Part shown: positions 50,505-63,814 of the stretch, piece after piece | Layout of the letters: each line of letters starts with the position of its first letter | How positions within the stretch are numbered: the stretch's first letter is position 1 | NCBI RefSeq assembly: GCF_013373865.1 | Contig: NC_050476.1 | Location: forward strand, 7,538,501 to 7,602,500 | Reading direction: 5' to 3' | DNA: 64,000 nt | Origin: Monomorium pharaonis | Taxonomy: Eukaryota; Arthropoda; Insecta; Hymenoptera; Formicidae | Position numbers and translations under genes: made by a program | The notes under the pieces: model-generated | Database searches by the model: none | What the model was told of the DNA's origin: nothing | Seen by the model: only the letters and a program-made list of their open reading frames with translations

Positions 50505-53287
50505 GCTTGTGCAAACCGACTAAGAGTACGGAGCAACTGGATTACGAGGATGATGATCCTCCTTTCACAGAAGATGATGAGGATGACGAAGATGATGATG
50601 CTGACAACACCGGTACCTTCGAGACGGATCCACAAATCTTATCGCAACCAATAAGCCTTCGCGTAAAAGCTGGAAGCACCGTTAAATTGCCTTGTCAAGT
50701 GATTCACACAGGTTTGTAGAACAAACGCGGTCTCTTGACTCATTAAATCAGCACAATAGCACGTTTTAAGGTGATTCTACGATTACGTTAACGTTGTTGT
50801 AAACACAAGGTTGTAAAAAATCAGCTAATCACAGTTGATTATTTTTCGATCGCTAAAGAAATAATTATTTGTGATTGGTCAGTTTTTCACAATTTTTACA
50901 TTTACAACCACGTTTACGCAACTGTAGAATGTTCTTTAAAAACATCTTTCCAAAATTATTCTTTAATAAAAATTAATACTTTATTAAACCTTTTTACGAT
51001 AAAGAAAACATTTATTAGTGAAAGAGAATACAATAATTAAGAAATTAATTAATTAATTTTAATTGATTCTGCGACCATTCCTCGTATATGTTTTTCACGG
51101 ACGAGCTTATTGCGGATTATTTCAGAAAATTACGCGGTTGCGTGGCAGAAGGACGGCAAGTATCTGTACGTCGAATCCGAGCCACACACAGAAGACAAGA
51201 GAATCATACGATTACCAGATAACACTCTGATAATCTATAACGCGTCGGTCGAGGACACCTCCAACAATTACAAATGCAGTATCCTGCGGAAGCCTGATTC
51301 GATAGACTTGACACACCGTCTTCTAGTTGACGAAAGAGCGCATCAGGAATCTTCGCCGCCGCAGCACTCGCACAAGGGGATCATACGCGTGTTGCCCGGG
51401 AGGAGGGTTGAAGTGAACGAGGGCCACGCTGTTAAGCTGGGTTGCGAGACCGACATACAGCCGCCGCCTGAGATCAAGTGGTTTATCGAGGTGAAACTTC
51501 ATTAAAAATATCATTGATAACTGTAATAATATCGCTCTTATCACGCTATTTCATCGTTGCTAAAACATCGCAATGTTTATTATATTAATTCGCTAAAAAT
51601 ATCGCGGGGAGGGTTTTAACGAATTAAAAGGCAAAGCTGATTTCCATCGTTTCTTCCGCTTTAGAACAAGAAGGTGGACGGTTACGATCCCGATGTGATT
51701 GTGGACGGAAATTACATCACGATAAGGAACGTGAACGAATCTCACAGCGGCCTGTATCAATGCCTTGCTGAGGATGGTTCGAAGATGCCGGCGATGGAAG
51801 CGATCACCGTTGTCGTGCATTGTAAGTTAATTGCTCATTCTCAGTCGACCGACGTGGCTCCCAAAACCGTCTGTTTTGCATAAGCATATTGACGTTAACG
51901 ATTGACGCGTTCCATTTTCGTGGCAGATAAACCTAAGGTCGAAGTAGAGAAAAGCATAGTGTACACTGGGACGGGTATAGAATCGGAACTGACGTGCATC
52001 GTGAGCGCCTATCCCGAGGCAGTCATAACGTGGTACAAAGAGGATAAGAAACTTGTTCAGAGAAAAGGATTGGTAATGCATCATGGGGTAATGAAAGGCA
52101 ACAAGACCAAGCACGTTTTGAGTATCTTGCATACGTCGGGACGGGACTTGAGCGAGTACAAGTGTCGCGCGGAGAATATCATTGGTCATGGCACCAAATC
52201 TATCCTCTTAACAGGTACAATTGCTATTACATAAAATAATATGTCTAAAAATAATAAATTATGTAATTTATAAATGTAAATTACTTAAATTGTATCAAAA
52301 AATATATAACATTTTTTTAAGATTAATATTACAAAAATATTTAAGCTTTATTTAATGTTTGTGATTTGTTAGAGAAATTAAATAGCATATAAACAGATTT
52401 TCATTTACAAAACATATTTTAGGTGTGCCCTCGCAACCTAAGATATATGGCTTGAAGATGCTCAATGATGATACAGGAGTCATTCTGAAATGGCGTTTGG
52501 AAAGTTACTCGCCAATCAAGGAATACAAGGTAAATTTGCATCAAGAATATGCATTTTCCTATTAAAATTTTTGAAGTGAAATAGACGCAACATATAATTT
52601 TTTTTTGCAGTTACAGTATCGTCACAAAGGTGACCAGGAATGGACCTTTGTTGAACCTGAAGTCAAAGACGGTAAAGGAAATCAATTTCACGTAGAATAT
52701 CCATTTCGAAATCTTCAGCCTGGAGCTTATGAGGCAATCGTGAAGGCTCAAAACGCATTTGGATGGTCTCTAGATTCAGAACCGCATACATTTACTGGTG
52801 GTGTGTACATTGTAACTAATATATACTTTATACGTTATTAATATATGCAATATTTGCACATTAAAAGTATTTCTATGATTTGTAATTTGCGCAACATTTT
52901 ACTATAAATAGTTGTCGAAAAATTGCTATCTATGCAAAAAACTTAATCATGTTATCTTGATTATGATTTGGTTATTAGATTATTAGATTAGACGCTATTA
53001 TAGACAATTTAAAGATATATAATAAAAATATTAATATAAATAATAAGTCATAAAAGAATTGCAAATGTTAAAAAATATTTTCTTAATTCTTTTAGATTAT
53101 CCACCCGATTTGGCACTAAAAGGTACAGCTAACGGTATGAATCATTTGCATTATCTTATATATAATCTTTTATTTTCAATTTTTAATTTCCTGCTTATTT
53201 ACAGAAAACTCGGCAACTGTTCAATCTCCCGGAATTCTTTTAGCGTTGATCCTAGTCGTTTTATCTTGTGCCTTCACAAGTCTGTAA
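50505..53287 (+). CDS. Ig/Ig/Ig/FN3 GPI-anchored cell-adhesion protein (klingon/wrapper-like), N-terminal exon missing
   Basis: Eight exons join in frame with GT-AG introns: 50505-50711, 51126-51490, 51665-51821, 51927-52214, 52423-52529, 52611-52800, 53096-53134 and 53205-53287 (stop TAA). They give 478 residues, numbered here from the glycine at the first junction. Residues 14-33 are a strongly acidic Asp/Glu run. Three Ig domains follow, with visible Cys/Trp/Cys sets: C64-W76-C120, C176-W188-C224 and C267-W279-C323. Residues about 341-438 form one fibronectin III domain containing the typical SPIKEY and LQPGAYEAIVKAQN stretches. The C-terminus (about 461-478) is purely hydrophobic and ends right at the stop, as in GPI-anchor signals. 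Three Ig domains, one FN3 and a GPI tail is the layout of insect Klingon and Wrapper, which act at neuron and glia surfaces. Which paralogue this is cannot be settled by eye, so no symbol is given. The first exon has phase 1, so an upstream signal-peptide exon must exist. Two donors are possible at the FN3 end (52797 or 52800) and two in the next exon (53122 or 53134), all in frame. Confidence 0.88.
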
Positions 53288-54296
53288 CTCTTTACTTAAA
53301 TCTAAAATATGTAGGTAGGTACAACTCAGGAATTTATAAAAGTAAAACGATAAAAGTTTATGATCAACTTTTTTAAGTGATCAATTTAATTATTTATGCA
53401 GGTAATTTGCTGCAGCCAAAGCAACACCAGCAAACGCCATGGTGAATTTATTAGCATAGGAACACTTAGGAAAGAAATAGTGCATACACACATACATTCT
53501 CAGTGCAAATTGCCCCTCTCTATCAGAATATATTTTACGTAAGATAAATATAGTAAATTCTTCTCAAACGTACGGGCATTATTGAGATTTATTAATATAC
53601 AAAACATTTTAGTCAAAATTTTGTGATTATAATTTACATACAATTCGCCTAGGTGTTCCATTAAAATGCATTGTAAAGAAAAAAATGAGCATTTTAATTA
53701 TACTCCGTAAAACCACGAATTATTATTAAGGGATATTGTACTTTAAAGTATATACATAATTTATATATTTTATCTATCATATACACATATATATAATTGA
53801 TACGTACATGTATATGTGTATATGTGTACACGTACATAATATAGTATTCACTATACATGCGTAAGCTCACAGAGAGACACACAATCATATTATTATAATT
53901 TATTTTTGTATGCTTAAGATTATTAGAAACGTGTTCAAAGATGTCGCTTGGTGCCATGTACACGGATTTACTACTTCCGAAAAAATCATGTATAGAATCT
54001 GATCTGTCATCCACAGTGCACATGTGAAAAAAGCATATATCTGAAATAATGTAGTAGAAGAGAAGTAAATGTTATAGGAACGTACTATATTGCATATTGC
54101 GTTATTGCGATAATACAACGTGCATAACCGAGTCGACGAAAAGCATAAAGTTGGAAGCATTCATATCGTAATTATCGTACAAGAATTATTGATTATTATC
54201 ATTACGTCCACGTTCCCGTATGTTTGCTCCCAACAAAAGCGAATTTTTTTTTATTTACTCCTACGTTTTTCGATATATATTAATGTGATGCGCGCG

Positions 54297-54302
54297 AATA
54301 AA
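54297..54302 (+). other. Possible polyadenylation signal AATAAA for the Ig/FN3 gene
   Basis: This is the first canonical AATAAA I noticed downstream of the stop at 53287, about 1 kb away. Another lies at 54610-54615. The sequence is AT-rich, so chance hexamers are expected. Confidence 0.25.
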
Positions 54303-55631
54303 AAAATGAATGTGACAGAAGCGAGTATGTGTGAGAATGGCGTTCTAGTGTTTTCCACAATAATTTGCTAGCTTTTAGCGCTGATATGTTGTTATATTGA
54401 TTTATAATTAATGTTATATGCAGTACTGTAAGCAACCATAATTGTGTAAGAAACTGCCCATTTTAAAAACGGTGTGCTTGTAGATATGAATTACAGCATA
54501 ACACATGAAGCAGCCATATCCCTTCTAAAGTGTTTAAAACATTATTTATACAATAAGTTTGACTTTAATTTTTTTTAAGAGTTTGCAGAGAGTTTGCATT
54601 TTTAATAATAATAAATGAATAATCATATATTATTGAAGTTATGACAAAAAATGTATAATTTTATTATTTGAAATAATATCTTTCAACAATTAAATTTTTA
54701 ATTAGAAAAGTTATAAATGTTTGTTAGTAACAATATCAAAATACAATTTTATACTGTACTTACTTTATTATGTCCAGTTTACTTTAAAGATTTTTTGTAC
54801 CTATGATTTTACAATATGAATGTACGATTTAATATTTTTAGAGGTGAAATGGCTATGGGAAAGTTGCAACTGAATGAAGATAGAAAAATTAAATCTGTTA
54901 TTATTGGTCTACATGATTACTAATTATTGAAAGTTTTGTAAGTGTAGTAAATTTATAATTAATTACGAAAACAAATTATTTATACAAATTAATCAGACTT
55001 GAAATTGTAAAAATTCATAATTTACTTTATATCTTTTCATTTATTGAAAAGTTGTATCATGTATCAAAAAGGGTATCATTTTAAATTTTACCAACTTTAT
55101 CTTATTATATATGTATAAAGTTGAAAGTTTATTTTAAAATATGTCGACTATATACATGTGTATGTATGTGTGTGTGTGTGTATACACATGTGTATACATA
55201 CACATATATACATATATGTACATAAACATAAGGAAAGTTGTTAGTCAGAATGCTTATAAAACATTATTATCAATACGCAACACACCTGATGTGTATATGA
55301 ATATAGCTTCTTGTTGCCTTAATCAATGTAACATGTACAATCAAGAAAAACAAGAAAGATATATTAATTCATAAGATTATACTTGCAAATACCTAATAAA
55401 CAAACTAAAATAATAATGTACAATTTAATTACCACAGTTCTTTAAAAAATAGTTAAAAATTTATATTTATATTACTTTGTTATAAATCATGTCATATTTC
55501 ATATTACATTTTCTATATCATATTTACTATATTTTGTGTATGTGTGTGTAACACACGCACGCGCGCGCAACATAATAATTGATTTACATTTATAAGATAA
55601 AATATTTTATTTAAAATTAGATAAAATATGA

Positions 55632-55637
55632 TTTATT
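55632..55637 (-). other. Polyadenylation signal AATAAA for BBS1
   Basis: The plus strand reads TTTATT, which is AATAAA on the coding strand about 50 bases past the BBS1 stop at 55687. Position and sequence suit a short 3' UTR, but the region is AT-rich. Confidence 0.4.
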
Positions 55638-55686
55638 TCATATTTGTATTTTACTTTTACAATTATAATTTAAATAATTACGTTCT

Positions 55687-57908
55687 TTAGATTTCAAAAT
55701 CTTCCTCGGCAGCTGGTAATATTACAGTCGATACAATCAAAGGTTTTGGATCAGATTTTTTGCAGAGTAATATTTGAACTTTTCCTGATATTTGACCCTT
55801 TAAGGTTGCTGCAATAGTTAATGGTATGGGCACAGCACTTGGTAGCAAGGGCAAATCTATCACACGAGAATTTATATCAGTGTCTTCGGCTCTGCAGAGA
55901 ATATACAATTCCGTTGGAGACAAATTTTCAGAAATATTTGTCACTATAATACGAATCACGTAATTGGGTCCTAAACCAAGAACATTTGTCTCCAATGTAA
56001 TAGGATTTGGACCTGATGCTTGATTTTCGCTTAAATTTTCGGACGCTCGTTTGGCCGTTGTCAAGCGTAAGCGAAGAAAGCCTTGTTGAAATGTGTTATG
56101 AATTTTTTTTGCTTCGGCTCTTTCTCTTATCGTTTGATCGACAAATAATCGTGTTTTCTTTGGTATCGAAAACTTCGCTGTGCTATTCGACGACAAATTC
56201 GATAATGAATTGTTTGTATTAAAATCAGCAGTGCGCTTCAGGATTTTCATGCATAAACCACCTCCGACAGTGACCATAGCTAATGTTCGTTCCTCTTGGC
56301 CCATTCGTCCATACTATATTTTAAAAAATTATATATATATATAACTTAGACACACGTGTTGTCTTGAGGAGAGAAATACCTTAAGAGCAGATACAGGTTC
56401 CATAATTTTCACTGTATCCACATGATGTTTTCCGTCATAAATGCGGATTCCATAGCCCACTGTGCTTACAGCTAAAAGAGACAGTCCACTTTGTGGTACT
56501 GGTAAGCTGACTAAATCTAATATTATACCAGGAATATTGATTTGCCATAATTTTATTCCCTGTAAGAAATTAATACTCAGAAAGAAATCTATAACAAAAT
56601 TTATTGTATTGAAATATATTCTTTGTTTAAACCTACTCTTTTTGAAAATCCCACTAGAGTACCATCCATAACAGCAACTGCCGCTCCTTCAGAAGTAAGA
56701 ACAGAAACAGCCACCGCAGGCGCGGGCAAAGTTTCCCAAAGTTTCACAGAACTTCCCCTCCTAATTGCTCCTATTTTTCCATCTCTCCCAATAATTATTA
56801 TCCGACCGTCACCCGTCCATAATCCGCTACTGGCAAATGCTACCGGTGGCCACTCCAGTTTATACTTATCCATAACTGAAAAGGCTCTGTATGGCAATTA
56901 AACAATATGCATAAAGAATATGTATAAAATATTTTATAAACGAATTATTAATTATCTCTAAAAATACCTGGGATCTAAAATAAAAACTTCACCAGACTCG
57001 GTTCCTAATACAAGACAACTACTCGCGGGATCGTTCCAAGAGTCTCTACGAATACTCGTGATTGCCGTTAAGGCATTAGCTTTGACAAGTGGCACCCGTC
57101 TATATTGCTCTGCGAAATCCAATCGTAAATTACTATCCAAAGAAAGAAACTTCAAAGTACGAGGGGAGAGAAATGCTGCGCTAAGTTCTTTCAGTAAGAG
57201 TTCCAAATCATCTGCGAGAGTCAACACATTTAATTCCTCGTCCAGCCCACATTTATGCCAAATCTGCATTAAATTATAAAAATATTATTAGTAAAATATA
57301 AATACCATTAATAAAATCAACTTAACATACTTCTCGTTCTTTTGGATGAGCCTCAATGTGTGGCAGACAATACTTAAAAAAGGGTCTCATATTTTTAAAA
57401 ATATATACACTAGCTCCAGCTCCTACAGCAACTACAGATGATCGAGGTTCTCCATTTTCTGTATAAAAACCAACCACACCACAGGGTGGATCTACCATAC
57501 TATGTTCAGTTATTTGATCACTTCCTTTATATACTCGTATCTAAAATATACACATGAGCATAAAAAATACAAATGAGCAGTGCATAATAATTCTGATTTC
57601 TTTTTATAAAACATTATACTTTTGTTGAATCGCTTTCAACTGGTCCTAGATCAGCACATATTAGCCTAGCATCTCCATCACCACTTATATCCAACATATC
57701 AAGTCCACCTGGCAGAGAAAATAAACCAGCACTTGGTTCCCAAAGTGCTTCCAACCAACGGCTCATTCCAAGTCCTCCAAGAGATTTATGATCAGCTCTA
57801 AAAAGAAATATGTTTGATAAAGATAAACATAATAAGAAGCTGAATAAAAATAACTAATACTTTCTTCACAAATGATGATAAAAATATTCATTACCTTAAT
57901 CCATGCAT
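55687..57908 (-). CDS. BBS1: Bardet-Biedl syndrome 1 protein homologue (BBSome subunit)
   Basis: Seven exons on the minus strand join in frame: 57908-57895, 57797-57620, 57540-57331, 57263-56968, 56886-56637, 56559-56380 and 56313-55687. The product is 584 residues, close to vertebrate BBS1 at about 593. Diagnostic stretches include KNMRPFFKYCLP (exon 3), SSCLVLGTESGEVFILDP (exon 4), the GIKLWQINIPG start of exon 6, and GGGLCMKILKRTADF with KKTRLFVDQTIRERAEAKK in exon 7. These follow the order of the BBS1 beta-propeller, helical insertion and C-terminal gamma-adaptin-ear-like region. BBS1 is a core subunit of the BBSome, which links the coat to the Arl6/BBS3 GTPase and carries membrane proteins in and out of cilia. 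In insects cilia are limited to sensory neurons and sperm, so expression should be restricted (inference). The start is the only ATG near residue 1 with an open frame and a phase-2 donor. The 14-base first coding exon makes it the least certain part. Confidence 0.93.
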
Positions 57909-59573
57909 GATTACAACTTTTATAATTTTTCTTTCTATATATAGTAAACGTATTTGCAACTTAATTACTGAATTACAGATCAATTTTCCTATTTACAATA
58001 TATCTATATTACATTAACCATAAACATATCGCACACTTCGAGCTAAGATAAAGTTTTTTAATTTTGCATACTTTATCAATTCTATAATTAACAATTTTAT
58101 CGCTTAATAAACTGGTATTCAATAATTAGGAGTATATACATTGGCAATTACAATTACAGAATACCCTACGCTCTTTGTTGTGCATATGTTTCCATAGAAA
58201 TCTTCAAGCCAATAGCGCGAAAGTGGCGAATTGAAATACGTATTACAAACCTAGAGTATCGGTTAGGGTTGAAAACTTTAAAAACACAATTTTAGGTTTT
58301 TCGCTCTACAAAGGAGAAAAGATCAATATTCTATGTAAAATTGAGTTAAAATTTTTTAGGAAATCTATTTAACTTTAATTTTTAAACAGCAAGAAAAGGG
58401 TCTAAAAATTAAATGTATTTATAAATATATATATAATTGCAATATTTAAAGTAATTATTTTATTTTATTCAATTATCCATATCGTTTTATTCAAATACGT
58501 AAAATAAAAATTATTTCAAAGTAGAATATATGTATAAAAAATGCTGCATCGAACTGTTTACATTATAATTAAATAAAATAATATTTAAATAAAATTTATA
58601 TAGCATATAAAATTACTTTATTCTTAATTTGATACAAATTATGTAACGAATAATCGACAAATATTAAAGAAAAAATAATATACTTTTATAATTACATTTG
58701 TATTCTTAATATTTTTATATAATACTGATAATATTAATTTAACATTTAATTCTTCATAGCCATAAATATGTATGCACAATTGAGAGTATTGACATTATTT
58801 AGTGCTTGCTCAGTTTTCATGACATCCAATGACTAATTTTTTTCTATTTGTTTACAAAATAACGCGGTTAAATTGTGTTATTAACTATATAAGCAAAAAA
58901 AATTCTTTTGAAACATATTACAAAGAAAATTACTGTAAAAATTACTAAATAATATTAATGCTCTTGATTGCACATATGCATGTATATATATATATATATA
59001 TATATATCTGTACTACTAATTAGGAAGCCCTCTGCATGTGTTGTGTTTAACCATATATATATATATATATGTATCTGTGTGTATTGTAGATATACAGGTA
59101 ACAAATATCAGACTATATCGCTTTTACTACAAACAACGATATAACTAAAATTATAATAGAGTTTTGTGATGTGTAAAAAAAATTGAGTAAGAATTGAATA
59201 TATTGAATAAAAAACTAATATTTTTATTTCTTTTACAATATCAGACCAAATCGTCACATAAAATCGTATTTAAAAAATAATGTATATTCCAAATTTATAA
59301 TAATATTCCAAATTTTAATAATTAAAAATATTTAATCTAGAAAATTTTGCTTTTTTAATTATGTCGTTATTGTAGCAAAAAAGCGATATTTTGAGTAATT
59401 GTCTTAAAACTATTTGAACACAGCCAACAGTCATATTAAGATCTTGCACCTAAGCACAGAATGATTATTTGACATATAGTTTATAAATATATAATTGATA
59501 AAATAGCAAATTGAGATTCCTAGAAAAAATGACATATGTATAATTGATAATAATTATTTAAATAATGATAGTC
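57909..59573. other. Intergenic interval between dispatched (3') and BBS1 (5')
   Basis: This AT-rich interval lies between two minus-strand genes and should hold the dispatched 3' UTR and the BBS1 promoter and 5' UTR. It contains two (TA)n microsatellites, at about 58982-59007 and 59053-59071. Around 58150-58270 a less AT-rich patch sits a few hundred bases upstream of the BBS1 start and is the most plausible promoter zone (inference). I see no coding sequence. Confidence 0.5.
58982..59007. repeat. (TA)n microsatellite
   Basis: About 13 uninterrupted TA units. A second run of about nine units follows at 59053-59071. Confidence 0.95.
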
Positions 59574-62500
59574 TTAATGAAGTAATGTTGATAATGGAGA
59601 AGGTGGTAATGATGGCGATGGAGGTTTTGCAAGAGTTTCCAGTTCACTGCAATGAAATTGACATACTGAACTAGATGTGCTTAAAGTTGATTCTGAAAGC
59701 ATTCCTCGTCCTTTATAAGTTTTCTTCGCTCGAGTGTTACTTTTGTCGGCTTCAACTACACCATCGTTCTCATATTTAAGAAAACAAATTGATAAAATTT
59801 TTAATCTGTAAAAAATTTAAATTAGTTATTGATTAATATAATTTATATCTTCTAATATATAATTATTTTATTATAAAATATATTTTTTTAAATAAACATT
59901 TAGCTGATAAAAATCACCTGGGATATTCAAACTGAGCGAAATGTAAAGATGGTCCTATAACTGCTAGCATCGCGCACAAAAATAATGTCGCATAAATCCA
60001 ACTTATTCCCATGAGGAGTAATAAAAAAATACCAATTTGTATATATGCAAGTACACTTGAAGGTAACATGAAAGCACCCGCAGCTCCACTTGTAATTGCT
60101 GCCATAAGAGTGGGACCACCCATTTGTTGTAATGCCGCTTTTACTCTGTCCGTTTTCTTCTCGGAGATACATGCTTTATAACTTACAGCGTAATGTAAGC
60201 TGAAGTCTACAGCAAGGCCTAATAGAACAAAATGTTCGCAAATTTATTAATTTCAAACCAATAAATTGTTACTTTTATAAATAATTTAAACTTTTTTTTT
60301 AGTGTTATTATACCTATAGCTGTAGTCACTGCAACACTTTCTAAAATATTCAGTTTCCAACCCAGAAGAATGAGTATCGCAACAGTTACTATTATAACAG
60401 CACCAATAGTTACAATTGCATATAGGCTGACAAGAGGATTTAAGGTCACAAGTGCTAAGACTATTAGAGCCAAAGTTAGCGATACTCCTATTCCATATAC
60501 AGTTCCTTCATACAACGTTCGCTGAAGCTCGTAAAATTCTAAATTACTGATAAACCATCCACCTTGCATCCCTTTAGGTGCTGTTCGTAATTGATTCTTC
60601 ATCCAATTTTCAACCTAATTAAATTCAATTATTTAATTTTCAAGAATTTAAATTTGAATAAACATTAAAAGTGTAATTATTATGAAATAAATAGTACTCA
60701 CCTGATGAAAAAATTTATCCATATATCCAAATGAGAGACTGTATACATATGTGCTATCATATTCGATAATTAGCGCTTTGATCTTCGGCGTTATTTTCAT
60801 CGCAAACGTATCATTTGTTGCCTGCGTGAACAACGAAGGTTCTTTGACAAATTTTGGACCTGCAAAAGGTGCATCGCCCCCCCTCCAAATATAAGGCGTA
60901 CGATATACTCTCAAACTAGCTTCAGCTGCACACTGTTGCAGAACGTTGGGTTTATATGGAAATATACTGCTGTTGCAACATGGCGTATAATCAATTTCAG
61001 AATCGACAGGATCAATACAAGGTCTCTTCATCCATAAATGTAACGACTCGATGAAACAATTAGATAATAAAGCTCCTATAGTACTGTGGTAAAAAGGTTG
61101 AGTTCGTAAATTTTGACAAAATTGTTGAAGCCACTTCTGTGACTGTGGATGAGTAATGTCAAAAGTTTCATCCCAATCCAGTGTTCCCTTTTTACGAGGA
61201 TCAAGATAATCACCATTATCGACCGCATTTATACCAAATACAAATCTCAATGGTAGTAAAACTTCAGCTTCTCCACCGGCCTGCACAAATCCAATACATT
61301 TATAATGCATATTTATAATCCAAGTATATACATCTACAAAATATAAATTAGTGAAATATAGATACCATTTCATATCGTTCAAACCAGAATCTTCGAGAAT
61401 ATACTAAATCGTACTGTTCAAATGTATGTTTATCATTAAATAATTGAAGCTCCATATAATCTGGCAATTGCAAGCCTGGATAATGGAAGACGACACTGCA
61501 ACACGCTACTGTCATTATCCCCAAACTTATTAACCAAAACCATCTTAAACGAAGCACTAGTCCAGTAAGAAAGGTAGTGAATCCCACTGTCACTTTATTT
61601 CCTAAAGATCGTAGGGGACGAATAATTCTTCTGGTAATAAAATTAACAGGTGATAGAGTAGATAATTTACAATTCTCTGATACGACCACACACGCAGGTA
61701 GCCATGTTATCATCAAGAAGAAGTTAGCAATAACTATCATGCCTGAAAATAAACTGAAAATAAACAAAATTCATTAATGTATAAAAGTTTAGAAGTTTAA
61801 ATGTAGAATAGAGAAATATATTTTTATATAATAAAATTTAATACCTAAAGCAATTGATAGCAGTCACATTACTAACAATTGATGCAAAAAAAGCTACTGC
61901 TGTTGTAAGAGATGTCACAAACATTGATGGAACAGCATGTTTCATTGTTTCTTGTACCAAATGTACCAATTCACCATTAGAAAGTTTCTGCTGTTTTCTA
62001 GATTCCCAAACTTTACAATAAATAAATGCATCGTCTGCTCCAATGCCTGTAAAAGATTCTATTAAGATACTTCTAACGTAAATTTTAATTATACTTATTA
62101 TTTCGATATTTTAAAATACTGACCTACAGCTACAACAATGGCCAAAACGTTCATGAAAGGGAAAAATTCAATATGCAAAACGAGAGTATATATTGCGTAT
62201 GAAATTCCAAGACTAAATAATACCGCTAAAATTGTTGCGACAGTCAGCATTATAGAGCCAGTAAATGCCCAAATACAAAATGTAACAAATACAAAACCAG
62301 CGAGTACTAAACTCGAATCGGATAATAATAGTTGATCGAACAATGTACTTTTCAGGCCAAGTTGCATGCCTTGAACACGAAAGTTTCCATATATTAAATC
62401 ATCATTGTCTATTGCTTTGTAAAAATCTAAAGTTGCAGAACTTGCTGCAATGGGAAGAAACAACATGGCAGAATGTAGCGTCAAATTTTGTTTATTTTTA

Positions 62501-63814
62501 GAATCTGTCTTCTGCAACAATCCAATCAATATTCCATATTAGAATAAATAAATATATATTCATTTGTGTTAAAATATTAAAATATTAAAATATTGAAATA
62601 AGACATGTTCTTACCGGAATAAAATTAATATCTAAAAGATAATGCAGTAAATAATAAACTGCATTTCGGTAGTAGCACTCGGTTGGCACATGTCTTTGGC
62701 AATTAAAATCTTCTGCACAGTTAGGCACCAACTGATGATTATGATAATAATAAGAGCACTGTTTCAAAAGAGCCTTTACTCTGCCAAGATCATTCTCGGT
62801 CACTCCCAAACAAGAAGTACGATTAGATAAAAGTGCAACGTAGTTAGCTGGTGACCAACTTCTACAGCATTTGTGATCAGTTTCACCATTACGCTTGAGT
62901 TGTGTCTGACATAAAGATGGAAAGTGAATATTCCCACGAAGTACATCGTCAATATGACATTGAGCTAATACACCTTCCATTGACCACAAATCATCTTCCT
63001 TGGAATTTACAGTGATTACAACACGTGCATATGAAGAAGTTGGCAAATTGCAGAAAAAAATATCACTATCGAGTTGATCTTCAACCTTGTCATCTTTTAT
63101 ATCTACATTATGCTTGTCTTTTAGTTCTCGTAATTCTTCCCATCTATCTTTCTTACTCACTTCTTTAAGATCAGTGTTATTTAATGTCAGTTGGTGTTTC
63201 TTTCCTTTTCGTTTATTTTTACCTTTTGGCCTTTTTCTAAGAATACCCTCTTCTGTCTGAGTAGTCAAACTATGATTTTGCATATTTGTATTATTAAGCT
63301 GCAAAATCAAGTTAGAAAATTAATCATATATTTTACTAATTATTCGACACACATTAATACTTCTCCAGATATTATGAATAAACAAATTATTACTCTGTTA
63401 AAATAATTAAAAATAAAACTGTAGAATAGCCCAAAACAATTTTATTATATACCATACCTGTTTAGTTAATTGACTCACATAATGATAATATTCTAAAGGA
63501 TTATTTGTAAGTTCGCCACTTGGTTTTGTAGCTTCTATCAAGTGATTCCAAGCTGTCAGTCTTTGTGCTAATACTGTACCTCTTGCCTCAAAGCCCTATA
63601 TGTCCGTATTTGAAATATTAATTGTATTATATATAGAATTTTTCTTTAATTTGTGTAAGTCAATGCTTTTACATACCATTTGAGGATCTGAAAAATCTGG
63701 TAACTTTTTAGTTGTAAGCGGAATAATGAGACTTATTGAAGAAAATATGAAAACAGTCAGTAAAATAATATATGGATAACGAGCAATTATGCGAGGAAAC
63801 CAGAATGGTTCCAT
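59574..63814 (-). CDS. disp: Dispatched, RND/Patched-family Hedgehog-release transporter
   Basis: Ten minus-strand exons join in frame: 63814-63677, 63595-63458, 63298-62615, 62511-62124, 62046-61845, 61753-61366, 61280-60702, 60614-60314, 60218-59918 and 59805-59574. They encode 1116 residues with about 12 membrane helices. TM1 (about 14-34) is followed by the family signature KKLPDFSDPQMGFEARGT across exons 1-2, then a large Cys-rich extracellular loop (about 93-360). TM2-TM6 (exons 4-6) form the sterol-sensing domain and carry the RND proton/sodium-relay motif GxxxDD as G450, D454 and D455. A second extracellular loop (about 620-870) precedes TM8-TM12, with the matching GxxxD motif G940 and D944 in TM10. 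Dispatched exports cholesterol-modified Hedgehog from producing cells. The acidic residues in TM4 and TM10 are those needed for ion-coupled transport in this family. The length is close to Drosophila Disp, and no frame breaks are seen. The cytoplasmic tail is short, Ser/Pro-rich and ends at 59574. Confidence 0.95.

Larger units (their letters stand above)
53288..55686. other. Convergent 3' UTR and intergenic interval between the Ig gene and BBS1
   Basis: This AT-rich stretch separates two converging stop codons and must hold both 3' UTRs. It contains TA- and TG-rich simple repeats around 53750-53830 and 55140-55230, and a short alternating CA/CG tract near 55550-55570. The open frames here are short and low in complexity, and I see no gene. 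Confidence 0.6.

Noticed and set aside
53694..54160. Minus-strand open frames in the Ig gene 3' region
   Set aside because: Tyr/Ile-rich products of TA/TG simple repeats. No domain or splice context.
56623..56901. Plus-strand open frame across BBS1 exon 5
   Set aside because: It is the antisense shadow of a well-supported coding exon.
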